The notes: generated by a model from the sequence alone, not told the origin. Positions 48,170 to 58,359 are shown, numbered from the stretch's first letter. The stretch is DNA of 64,000 nucleotides from Rachycentron canadum (GCA_038496675.1 CM076658.1:7281573-7345572); one strand, 5' to 3'. Numbers and translations are program-made.

Positions 48170-48830
48170 TCTCCCCCTTTCTTGCTCCTGCGCCTTTACG
48201 CACGGCTGTCCGCAAAGACATTTAAACCAAAATGCCGCACACAGCTCGCCACTAACCTCGCATTGGTGCAGTCGTTGTACAGAGTCTCGAAGTCTTTTCT
48301 GGAGATGAGTTTACAGCGGTTCACCCCGGGCTGGATGGCGCCGAGTCCTCTGAGGATGCGGACCTGCTCCACATTGCACACCACCGGCGTGATCTCCAGC
48401 CGCTTCAGCTTGGTGTAGACCGTGTGCAGTCCGCCGACCAGGTGCTTCAGGAACAGGTCGAAAGCTTGAGGAAGGCAGATGAGCTCGCAGCCGTCCACGG
48501 TGAAAGACGCCACTTTGGCACCGCGCAACTCGACCATCTTGCACTCATTGTTTTGCGGTATGTTTTCAACAGGCGACGGGGTCGAGTACACGGGTTTGCT
48601 GGGGGGTAGAGCCGCGGTCGGGATGCCCGGGCTGCTGGTGGCGAGGAGCTCTGATCTGAACAGGTTCTGTCCGGGTCCGGATGGGGGGGCCAGGGATGGA
48701 GATGGTGATGAAGTTGTCGACGGCGGGGACGTCGTTGCGGAGGGAGTCGAGATCGGAGGCGGTGGGACCAGAGGAGTTGGTGGGATCAGAGCAGCCGGTA
48801 CGGCCATGGTCACCTACAGGAGGGGAAGAG
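48170..48830. other. CpG-rich block over dach1 exon 1
   Basis: CpG dinucleotides are dense across exon 1 and its edges; a hand count gives about 23 in the 265 bases ending at the start codon. They are scarce in the surrounding tens of kilobases. This is typical of a developmental-gene CpG island at a 5' end. The exact boundaries are estimates. Confidence 0.6.
48257..48807 (-). CDS. dach1: DACH1-type dachshund gene, first coding exon (N-terminus and DACHbox-N/Ski-Sno-Dac domain)
   Basis: This exon encodes residues 1-183 plus two bases of codon 184 of a DACH1-type nuclear transcriptional cofactor, which acts with SIX and EYA proteins in eye, limb/fin, muscle and neural development. Residues 1-70 are a Pro/Ser/Thr-rich linker beginning MAVPAALIPP, the typical DACH1 start. 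Residues 71-87 carry KPVYSTPSPVEN. Residues 88-183 are the DACHbox-N (Ski/Sno/Dac fold), with the diagnostic CLPQAFDLFLKHLVGGLHTV at 111-130, then KLKRLEITPVVC and RGLGAIQPGVNRCKLISRKD. The start is the ATG at 48805-48807 in a near-ideal context (ACCATGG); the frame stays open two codons further through a GTG, which is not credible as a eukaryotic start. The exon ends ...AATGCGAG before GTTAGT, leaving phase 2. The N-terminus is much shorter than in mammals because poly-Gly/Ser tracts are missing. DACH2 is less likely, since its N-terminus and domain residues differ. Confidence 0.97.
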
Positions 48831-49180
48831 AGTAGCCGAAGTTCAAAGTATAAAACCCAGCCTGCCGAGACACCCCTAAATGAAAGAATCCACGAGAGTT
48901 TAGCTCCTCAGACAAGTTGGGGAAGTAAAAAGAGCTGCCGAAAAAAGGCGTGCTGAGTGAGGGTTTTGGGGGGGCTGAGCGGCGGGACAATGATCAAAGA
49001 TAGGAGGAGGAATGACAGGAGGAAAATGAGCTGAAAAGTGCAGCTCCGCTCTGTGGATGAGTTGTTGTTGTCACACGGTACAGAGAGGGAGGAGCTAGGG
49101 GACAGTGGAAGCCTTTGAAGAACAGATAACTGGGTACTGGCAACCACTGAAATGTTTCAGGTCTGTTAAGATGTTGCCCT
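48808..49180 (-). promoter_or_regulatory. dach1: Proximal promoter and 5' UTR region of dach1
   Basis: The region directly upstream of the start codon is pyrimidine-rich on the sense strand and contains a TCF/LEF-SOX composite (48987-48999) and a G-rich template-strand run (48961-48986). No sense-strand TATA box stands out. A TATAAAA (48849-48855) is present but points away from the gene. The transcription start cannot be placed. The sequence just before the ATG looks like a 3' splice site, so part of this region could be a 5' UTR intron. No long upstream ATG frame was recognised. Confidence 0.55.
48987..48999 (-). promoter_or_regulatory. TCF/LEF site overlapping a SOX motif
   Basis: On the sense strand CTTTGATC (48992-48999, the TCF/LEF core) runs into CATTGT (48987-48992, a SOX half-site). 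It lies about 185 bp upstream of the start codon. Motif match only. Confidence 0.35.
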
Positions 49181-49390
49181 GTTTATTGCACGCATGAGAG
49201 ATCCGGTTATATTGGTTCTTTATAGTGTTAAAAATAATAATAATAATAAATCAAAAATAATCCAACATGACCTGTGTGGTCAAAAACAACATCCACTGAC
49301 TGTGTACATCTGAAATTACAGTTAATAGTTATTTAACAGGCATTTGTTTCACCTGCTATCCAGAGGAATGAGTTGAGAATTAATCTGATC

Positions 49391-49448
49391 ACAAAGATGT
49401 TTCGGAAAATCTTTGTACCTATGTTGCTTAAATTCTTTAAGCAACATA
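49391..49448. repeat. Two adjacent perfect stem-loops upstream of dach1
   Basis: Stem 1 is ACAAAGAT/ATCTTTGT (49391-49398 and 49409-49416, 10-nt loop). Stem 2 is TATGTTGCTTAAA with its complement (49420-49432 and 49436-49448, 3-nt loop). Only ACC separates them. Confidence 0.9.
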
Positions 49449-49449
49449 A

Positions 49450-51020
49450 GCATTTTGCAAACATATATATATATATTTTTTATTTTATTTAATTTTTTTT
49501 CAATTCAGGTCTTAGTACTGAAATGCTTTTGTAACCTGAATTCTGGTGTCATATTTCTGACTGAGTATAATGACTCACTGTTCAAGGTACAGCCTATCTG
49601 TGACTGGGGAAAATGTGTCTCATTTAATTAGTCCTGTCTGGTTATTGTATTTACACAACTGATGTAGATAAAGCTTTTTGTATGAAGTAACAGCATAACA
49701 CAACATGAGGTAATGGCTGTTTTTGAGAGATGGAAGTTTTGTATTCAAACAAAAACACTATTTACACTACAATGTACGCTGCGCATATATATATATTTAT
49801 GTATATATAAAAGCTCCCCTTACTCATTAAATTTCACTTTAATCACTAATCTCTTTTACTGATGTGAAGTGCTTCATGTCTTAAACTTACTGTCCATTTC
49901 AAGTTCAATACCCGGGATAATTATTATTTCATTATGTAAGAATTACAGATGAGCAGACGAACATGTCAAACAATGTGTCCCCGGGCAACATTATTAAAAT
50001 TGTTCATGAACTCAAATTTGCTGTAGATAAAGAGTCTCTACCTGAGAGAAACCGAAACCTTCATACTGCCAGAGCATTTTACATTTTGAGGTGGGGTGAG
50101 AAGCGTGAAAGGAACATTTGCACTCTGATCATAAAAATGATAACTATTTACGTTTTAAGGGCATCTTCGTGCAGTGCTAGTGGTGCAGTGTCAAGTCTTG
50201 AGAAGGTACACGCACACTGCACAGCAACCAGACATAACACCAGCTTGTTCTGGGGTGATAGTATTTTATGATGCCGAGTACTGAACTAAGCTTAACCCAG
50301 CTGGAACGTCAACTCTCAAACTTTCCCTCAATCTCAAACTCAGACAGGAAATAGGGATAAAGGCAGAGAGGGAGGGATTGCAGCACTGTATCAAAAGGTC
50401 AAGTCCATGTACAGCAAGAGCAGCTTATATAGAGTTTACACATGTATTTAAGCACTGTTGCACATCAGTAAAGTGCAGTGCATTTTCTAACAAATCAGAC
50501 AGGCTGGAGTAACACTACAGTATGTCAACATGCAGCAGAATTATCCCTAGTTAGACAATTCATTAACAGAATGCACCGTATTCAGATCAGGACTTCAGTA
50601 TGATAGATAGGACCAGCAAACAATACTCAGCTTTTATGTTACAACAGATAACCACAACAAGACTTATCAAACCCTGATTCGTGGGGTGCATGTTTGGAGT
50701 TTTGCAGAAATGAAAGTGATGTTTAAGAGTCCGTTTGAGTCAGCACAACTGTAAGGTATTTTAACTTTCCATCCCCCAACTTGGTCGCACTCATTTCCTT
50801 AGATTTCCAATTAAGCGGTGGGTCCGGAGACACGTAATATTAAAGTGTACAAGTCATCAAGCGCAGCGCTGCTTATCGCAGTCAGCATTTGCCTTAATAT
50901 TCTGTGTATTCCTGTTGTCCTGTTGTGTCAGATCAGCTTTAAGATAAGCAGTGTGCCATTTCAAAATTATCATTCAGGGAAAGAGGTAGCTTGTAGTGTA
51001 AAATCAATAGCTGCTTAAAA
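49450..51020. other. Upstream intergenic segment, mostly unremarkable
   Basis: AT-rich DNA with TA-repeat patches at 49462-49474 and 49786-49808. No gene or transposable element was recognised. Confidence 0.5.
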
Positions 51021-51250
51021 TTCATTGCCAGGCAATCCATTTGCCCTTTATGTTGCTAACCTTTCACTTAAATATGCACCATATTAAGATTTCATTATAT
51101 ACAATGAATGTCACAACAGTTTGCCCACTATTTCTCTTGTTTGCATGGGTTAACTGCAAATCATTGTGCTTGTAATGTCTGAAAAATGACTTTCATTAAC
51201 ATTATGCAGAGAAAAAAGGAAAATATGCGGAGCCTAATAGGTATTAAAAG
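51020..51250. promoter_or_regulatory. Candidate conserved element upstream of dach1
   Basis: Repeat-free sequence with TTGCCAGGCAA (palindromic, NFI-like), TTAAATATGCACC and CTTTCATTAACATTATGC. Confidence 0.25.
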
Positions 51251-51884
51251 GCACCACAGGATATGTATGATGTTTTAGATACAAAGGCCTTTCAACAGAC
51301 TGGGTGGGCTGCATGTGTTTGACCCCAGTTTACGAAAACACAGCATAACACTGAAATAAAGTCTGTACACTGGTACAGTGATTAACACCACAATACTTTG
51401 TTGATATAATTCAGCACAAATGCAAAATCATTACTACATGTTCAAGTCATGGGTGGGAACCTGTCTTGGGAGGAAGCAGCTTACTAGGAAAACTGTTTAC
51501 TTGTGACAAAAATGTGCCATATATTTCCTTCAGGCACAGTGGAACTAAGTAGCGGCAGTTTAAAACTGTCCTTGCAAAAATAGTTGGAAATTAGTACCAT
51601 GAATGAAGTTTCCAGCGTGACTGAACTCAGTCACATAAACAGTTAAAGAGTTTTCCTGAAAGTACATAGAAGTACAGTACATGTGGATGAGATTGCGGTA
51701 AACAAATGACTATGTCAAAATGTAATCACCCGGTATGATGTATGGCATCAGGAAAGTGTTTGAAAATGTATAGATATGGGACAAGACTTGTGTATGATCA
51801 ATGACACAGTATATTGTTTGATGTAATAATTTATTCACCCCATAAAGCTTTGATAAAACAATGTTGAAAAGCAATTTAAATTGA

Positions 51885-52125
51885 ATTCATTTAAATGTCA
51901 ATTCTCATGGTTAGGATTTTTCTATAATTGGCTATTTAATTAAAATAATTTTCATAGTCATTAATACAGCCAGCAACTTGTAGCGCACTGACGTGTTTTA
52001 ATTACATGGTATTAACAAAATTGATATGCTTTAGAAAGCATGGTGAATAAGAAATAATTAGACCAATCATACATCATCCTCTTATGGACATTAAGTGTAT
52101 CACAATATAATTGATGAACTTAAAA
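51885..52125. promoter_or_regulatory. Candidate conserved enhancer upstream of dach1
   Basis: Dense in homeodomain cores: TATTTAATTAAAATAATT, GTCATTAATACAGCC, TTTTAATTACATGG, AATAATTAGACCAATC and ATAATTGATG. No simple repeats. Confidence 0.4.
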
Positions 52126-52129
52126 AACG

Positions 52130-53530
52130 AGAGAGATAAATAACTTTAATTGTACAGAGTTGGTGTACAGAGCTTGGAACAAAGAATCATACTCACGATG
52201 TATTATATTTCAGAGGCAATTCATTATCTGTAACATCACTTAGCTCTCTGTGCCCAGCACTCTCCTCTAACCTATGATTACATGACATTTGGAAGCAGTG
52301 ATACTGTGTAGTCTTTTAAAATGTCCTTTTACCTAGTCTGCATAAATCTTCAAACTGTTTTTCTGCATGGGCAAATAAGAGGGGGAGAGAAGCAGCTTCA
52401 GACATAGGAATCATTTAGATGCTTGGAATAAAGCACTTATTGATCATGAATATTTGTTTCTCAAAAGGTTACACTGCCTTGACCCCATCTATCCTTAGAC
52501 ACCGTCCAACACAAACATGCCACTTGGGGTAAAGGGGTGATGTCAGAGAGCACTCTGATGGCGAAGGCTTTGCGATAATATTCTACACTGGACACATCAA
52601 TGACTTTCCAAAAAGTATAGGTTTGCTCTCACTGTTCAATTACTGAGTGTTTAGTCCTTTATTTTCTGTAATCTTATGATCAGAACCACCAACTTCAAAA
52701 GTACAAAATGTGACACTCCACATACAGATGATATAATTAGTATATGAATCATTTTATATGCAAAAAATATTCTTATAGAAAATGTGATATTTTGAGTCTC
52801 TGTTTACTCTTTTTGTAGTTTTATTAGTTTCTTTGTTTTAAATATCACTGTAAATTGAATATTTTTGGAATTTGAACTTTTGGTTGGACAAAAACAATGA
52901 ATCTGAACTGTTTTGATCAGTTCTTCTTTCTTCTTTAATATACCGAGCAATTTAAATAGAATAAGCAGATTCATCAGTAACGAATATAATCATTAGTTCT
53001 TTTATAGTTACTGTAATTTTATGTATAAGGTGAAAGTTGAGTCACCTTATGTATGTGTAAAGCATATTTAAAAGCGCGTGTTAACCCAAGTGACCAAAGA
53101 GTTAGGTTACATGAATACCGTTGAGGTAGTCAACTTTGTACGGAATCAGAATTTTTTTCTAGAGCAATGACTAACTAACTAACCTAGACAGATGTGCACT
53201 GTAAATATGGGTGAAGGACATGCACAATCTTCCACCTCTTGATGTAAGTGCAAAAGGCAGGAGTCGGATTCAGATAAGCTAATAGAATGCTCCTTCACGT
53301 AAACTATGTGAAATAACAGCTTTCTGGTAATGTAAGTGCTCAAAAGAGTAGCAAATGGAGCTCACTTCATTTTCAAAGAGCCAGTCTCACCGATAGTTCC
53401 ACAATTAGAGTAGTCACGGCCCACATCCTACAGTACTTCATTTGGTGCCACGCAGCTTCCAATATAACTGGGGTGCAAGAAACAGAGAGATTTGTGGATA
53501 TCTAAATTGCTAAAGCAGAAACCTGTATAA
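52130..53530. other. Upstream intergenic segment, mostly unremarkable
   Basis: AT-rich DNA with an inverted repeat ATAAGGTGA/TCACCTTAT at 53025-53050 (8-nt spacer) and an ACTA run at 53171-53182. No gene was recognised. Confidence 0.5.
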
Positions 53531-53539
53531 ACAGCGGTA

Positions 53540-54030
53540 ATTACCGGGCCATTGACAGTCTCTCAGTGTTGTGCTCATTCTGCCACAGCCGCAGTGATTA
53601 AAATGAATCCTCATCGACTTCTCCATTAAAGCGCTGGCAGGAGCGATCCCGTGACCTTTCCCCATTGATTGAACATAACAATCACAATTCAATTGTAATG
53701 CAAAGAGAACATTTGTTATAATGTACACGAGATGCATGAGCCATTTCCTGGGAGCGGGGAAGGGTAATCAATGGAGTGACTCTTGGCGTGATGCAAGGAG
53801 AATGAGACCGTGTTTGCAGGCCCTAATTCATACAGCCTGCAGTGTATGATGGAAGGCAATGATATGCATGTAAACACTCTGATTTCTCTCTGCTCATCGT
53901 TCAATAGGATAACAACAAATCCTGATTTCTATGTCCATACAACAGCCCTGCGCTGCGCTGCCATGATTGGCAGTAATGTGTACAAACAGCCTGATACACT
54001 TCTGATTCAATCTGAGATCAAAGTTTGATT
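53540..54030. promoter_or_regulatory. Candidate conserved enhancer upstream of dach1
   Basis: Long complex stretch with CATTAAAGCGCTGGC, CGTGACCTTTCCCC (nuclear-receptor half-site), CATTGATTGAAC, TCAATTGTAATGC, GGGTAATCAATGG and TATGCATGTAAACA, the last containing TGTAAACA (53869-53876). Confidence 0.4.
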
Positions 54031-54529
54031 CATGTACCATGTCACGTGGTGATATCTCTTTCAAATCCTCTCACACAAACAGCAACAGCCATTTTTCAAG
54101 AGGAGTGACTTAATGTAACATATGACTTCAGGGACAACAGACTGTTGCCATGACACTCGTAGAATTACTAAGCAGAAGACTGAAGAGTATCCACATAACC
54201 CTATATACTACTGAGACATATCTTAAATGCAGCAGTACTGTATGTTCCGGTAACAGTCAAGCAAGGACAAGCTTGTAAAAGTGTAATTACTAATGATTAG
54301 CTCAACTCAAGCTAGTGAAGCCACAACTTGCAGAATCCATGCACCACAGAAAAGAAAAGCATGATAGGCATAACAACCCATCACCATTCAGTCCCATTTT
54401 AAAAGCTGCACTCGATCATGTCTTTCAAAAACTGTCTTATGAAGAGTGTATGCGAATGATGTCCTTAAGGGATTTCTTTTTAGAATCAGGAGATTATAGT
54501 TTACACGGACATTAAACAGATTAAACCAG

Positions 54530-55420
54530 CCAGCTCTCTAAAGGCAGTTTATCTAATGGAGAAAATGTGGTATGCTAATTGAGAAATTCCGATGGTAAAA
54601 CTATATTTAAACCCCTCTCCCTCTCCCCCTCTCTCTTTCCTCACTCACCCTCTCTCTCTCTCCACTAGAGGATTTTAGTTTGGCTTGATGAAATCAAATG
54701 GCTAATCACAGCCATAAGCTGTGAGACGTTAGCTGAGCGAAACAGTGTTTGCCATGCTAAAAGGTAATTGTCTCAGAAAACTTCATCGATGACAGATTCA
54801 ATTCCATTTAGTAAATGTTTAATAAATGCTGTACAAACAGGCAGGCCTATCTCACTGTGCTTAGAAAACAAAGGGAAACTTTAATTGCTTTAATCATCCC
54901 TAGCTTTGACGTTGTTATTGGCCTTAAAAATAGCAGTTAACAGAAACTGTCCTGCTGAGGAAATTGAACCACATTTGGAAAACGATCCGTAATTAAGATA
55001 GGGGCATCCCGAGCAACTAGGTCCGGGCGAATTGTTGTGACTAGGAAAAACATTCCAAGTCATACAAAGCTATTCAATTAACAGAAGGACCCAAGGAAAA
55101 CAACCTCCCTATTATGTATCACTTACTTTAATCAGATTGAAAACGATTGTATTCCTTTTTGAAAATCCCTTAACACAAACATGTTAATTAACAGATAGGA
55201 GGGTGGAAAGATGTATTTTTCATTAGTGGGTGAAATAATGTTCCCCTTTAACATCAAGGAAAATCAACTGCTTACTGCAGTTAAACCAGTCAGCGGTGTA
55301 AATTCCCTGCCAGCATTTTTATTTAAAACCTCATTAATGTGTTTCAACCCAGCATAGCTGTACCTTTAATCTGCACTAAAAGGAAATAATGCGTTTCCTG
55401 CTTTATTTACCAGCCTTACT
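54530..55420. promoter_or_regulatory. Candidate conserved enhancer block upstream of dach1
   Basis: Almost 0.9 kb of complex sequence, broken only by a CT-rich patch at 54615-54662. Cores include TATGCTAATTGAG, GATTTTAGTTTGGC, GGCTAATCACAGCC, CTTTAATTGCTTTAATC, ATGTTAATTAACAG and CCTCATTAATGTG. Confidence 0.4.
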
Positions 55421-55789
55421 TAACAAGTGTTCCTGTACAATTAGAATTGTTAATAGATCTGGAAACAAAAGGACTTTGAAGGTGGGAAAGTGCTGACATT
55501 ATTTCACAGGGGAAAAACACTCTTGAGAAAAAAGATCTGCTGTAAATGTAGTTTCCTGGAACACAGGCACACTGCAATGTTGGTCTCTCTCATTAGAAAT
55601 GCCATGCACAGGACATAAATCAAGGCCCGTAAAACATTTCATTGCCACACAACACTAAATTACACACTTGCTGGTTTGCCATCCTGATTGTGTTTAAACA
55701 TTGTAATTTTACTTTATTCCCATTAAATCTATGCAGAGTTTTACAATCCATAAACACAGTATCTGTAATAAAAGTTAATAAATGTCAGA

Positions 55790-55797
55790 ATTTGCAT
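55790..55797 (-). promoter_or_regulatory. Octamer (POU) site
   Basis: Exact ATTTGCAT in AT-rich intergenic DNA. Motif match only. Confidence 0.25.
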
Positions 55798-56063
55798 TTG
55801 GAAAAAAAAACAGCCTGCTACATTTTTGCAAATATCAATCTATGAACCTTTCAACATTTCGTCAAACAAAATGCTAATTGTACCTTTAGGAATTTAGGCG
55901 ACAAGTGACAAGAAATGAGATGCAATGTCCTTTGGAATCAAGAAATCTGCTAAGATGGAATACATTAAATGTGAGGGCAAAGTGAAGTGGAAAAGGACTG
56001 TTTTGGTACAGAACAAAAGAAATAGGATTATATAGTTTGCTATAATGAGCAGTGACAGATTAA

Positions 56064-56315
56064 ACACTCAGTTGCCAGTTTACTGAGTACATAAATCTAA
56101 AACTAATGCAGTTTAACACAATTGTCCTACAATTAATCCTATTTTCATCAAAGCTACAATGTTCAGTCTTTGCTGAAACTGTGTTTAAGGGCTGTTGGAT
56201 TTAACTGTATAATCATTTGGGAGTGTAGTTTGTGGTGCTGTTTAACTATATTGCATAATACAAAGTCTACCCTGATGGATTTTAACTCAGTGGACAAAAT
56301 AATGGGAACACCTCT
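56064..56315. mobile_element. Degenerate interspersed repeat (unassigned teleost family)
   Basis: The text from CACTCAGTTGCCAGTTTA (56065) through AACTAATGCAGTTTAA and TATAATCATTTGGGAGTGTA to ACTCAGTGGACAAAATAATG (56285) resembles a dispersed non-coding repeat often seen in teleost sequence. The identification is from memory and was not searched. It has no coding capacity. Confidence 0.45.
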
Positions 56316-56319
56316 CAAC

Positions 56320-57690
56320 AGTTTTCTATATGTTCAATTTAATGTCATTTAAGTAGTTTTACACAGTTTTGCCATTGGACCCTTTTGTTTGTTAATCTAC
56401 CATGCTCTAGTTCTTCTCCACCTCCATTTCCTCTTCTTCTTATTGAACTATATTGGTATTAGATACATGGAGTAGGCCACTGGAGCGTTACACATGAGAC
56501 TTAAAAACAAGACTGCACTTTCTTAAAAAATACCAAAACCTACAGGTAATCTGTGCCAGCAGTTTACTATGACCCAGAGTTACCCAGTTAGTTTGATTGT
56601 TATGTGACCTGCAGCAGCCCTTACAATTATTCCAGGAGCAAAGGAAAAAATTAGGTGCCGTAGCATAAAGAGCAACAAATTCTTTATTTGAGGAGGTTGG
56701 ATTGGATGGATGGGTCAACAAATGCCAAATGACTTTGACATGGGAAACCGGTGGTCGTTTCTTTATTGAAACCAGTAGCCGTTGTTGTAGCAACAAACGA
56801 CCTATATGGTCTTTCAGGTCAGAGGACTTGCTACAAACGTGTATTACAACAACTATAATAGATTAACAATGTCAGGTTGACCTGTAGGTTCAGGCATTAA
56901 TCTGTTTTCTTAGTTATCACTCAACACTGTATTTCAAAACTGATGAATAGCAGAAAAATCTTGTAACCCATTTTAGTCTTCTGATAATCACGCCAATCAA
57001 GGTATTGGACAAAGCAGAACACTGATATATCTGTGCTTTGTTTCCATTTTGAGATTGATAATACTCTTCTTTGTCTAAGATTGAAAATAATCTGTTGTGT
57101 CTAGGACAACGTCAGGCCATAACATTCATTTGGAGTCGTGTTTCTGGCCACCTAACAAATGCCAATGCATTGGGCAAGTCAAATGTTTGCTCATTGTTTA
57201 AATTCTGGGGAAATTTTTAGATTGTCATCTTCTAAATGCACCATTTTCACCTGCTAGTCACTAGCATTTTAATATATATTCATGTCTGACCAAAACCAAA
57301 TTAGTTAAGGTCAGTATCAGTGCTGATATTAATCCAGGATATTGGATCACTGCATCATGAACATGGACACCAACAGACAAACTTCAAATTAATCTACCGT
57401 TAGGCAAACCAAGCTTCTCACCAGTTCATCACCACCAACAGGCTATAAAAACATAAAGAATCAGTGATGTGTAGCCATTGTTGGTGTGTCACATGGTCAT
57501 GACCATGTTTATTTATCATGATTACCATATGATACTCATATTATGGTGCATGATATGATACTAAAATTTTATATTATGAGTTAATACAAGAAGCCATTCT
57601 TCATTTTAGTATCAAAGCTGCAATATATCAAAAAGTCCTGGCAGGGCAGCACCATGTGCTATAATATCTCACAGTTTGCAGTAGGTCACT
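56320..57690. other. Upstream intergenic segment, mostly unremarkable
   Basis: AT-rich sequence without a recognisable gene. It includes the perfect palindrome ACATGGTCATGACCATGT (57491-57508) and may contain further decayed repeats that I cannot name. Confidence 0.45.
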
Positions 57691-58090
57691 CTGCTTGGCT
57701 GACTTAATAAACTATGCATCCAACAATAATGATTATTCATGTCATTCTTCAAAGATCCTTGAGAGGATCTCGATGCAACAGCGATTCAACCTTTCGTATT
57801 AATTCAAGCTTGGCTAAGAATGTACCATCTGGGCCCTTGTACTTCATGATTAATGCCAAAGAGTTGATTCATATGTGCAACTGGAGTTTAATAAACAAGG
57901 ATTTAAGAGTTAAATGGCACATACAAATGCTTGGGATGAACTAATTCATAGTATCTAATTTATGTTTCTGGTAACAAAGCCCACTCATAATTGCTCGCTC
58001 CAATCATCTCACAGATACACAAATATGGGGATTTTGTGATTAGCATAATGTGCTTCTTCCAGAATGAAAATAATCCTACAATTCTAAGAT
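57690..58090. promoter_or_regulatory. Candidate conserved enhancer upstream of dach1
   Basis: Complex repeat-free sequence with AACAATAATGATTATTCATG, CGTATTAATTCAAGC, CATGATTAATGCC and GTGATTAGCATAATG. A plus-strand open frame across 57714-57944 has no recognisable protein character. Confidence 0.35.
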
Positions 58091-58359
58091 GCCTTCAGAC
58101 ATATGTACATAAGATTTTTTATTTGGTCCAAATTAACTTACTACTGGTACAGCATGATTAACACTGGCATAAAAAATAATTACTGCTCATCATTGTGCAG
58201 ATTAAGCACCAACAAACTTTTCCCTTTTAAAATGATGTTGTTTGTACTAGACATTACGTTTGGCAAACAAAATCATCTTCGTAATCCTTCTCTTGGTCTC
58301 ATTCTTAGTTTATTTCAATGTCACAGTACTCGCTGCAGCCTCCTTAAAAGAAGGCATTA

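Larger units (their letters stand above)
1926..48256 (-). other. dach1: dach1 intron 1 (46.3 kb)
   Basis: The intron runs from GTTAGT at 48251-48256 to TTTAG at 1926. It contains no recognisable exon on either strand. It alternates simple repeats and low-complexity tracts with long complex AT-rich segments carrying homeodomain, POU and forkhead motifs. Long first introns packed with enhancers are established for DACH1 in vertebrates. A DACH2-like insert exon between exons 1 and 2 was looked for by eye and not seen. Confidence 0.9.

Noticed and set aside
1926..48256. A DACH2-type basic insert exon between exons 1 and 2
   Set aside because: No matching coding sequence with splice signals was found by eye, and the DACH1 exons join directly in frame.
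48808..48813. Upstream extension of the dach1 frame by two codons (GTG ACC)
   Set aside because: The first codon is GTG, and the ATG at 48805-48807 has a near-perfect start context and the standard DACH1 N-terminus.
48311..48956. Several long open frames overlapping dach1 exon 1 in other frames and on the plus strand
   Set aside because: They are by-products of the GC-rich exon and promoter; their translations are low-complexity or arginine-rich and show no family character.
51430..51460. GTTCAAGTC resembling a tRNA B box
   Set aside because: No matching A box or cloverleaf could be drawn around it.
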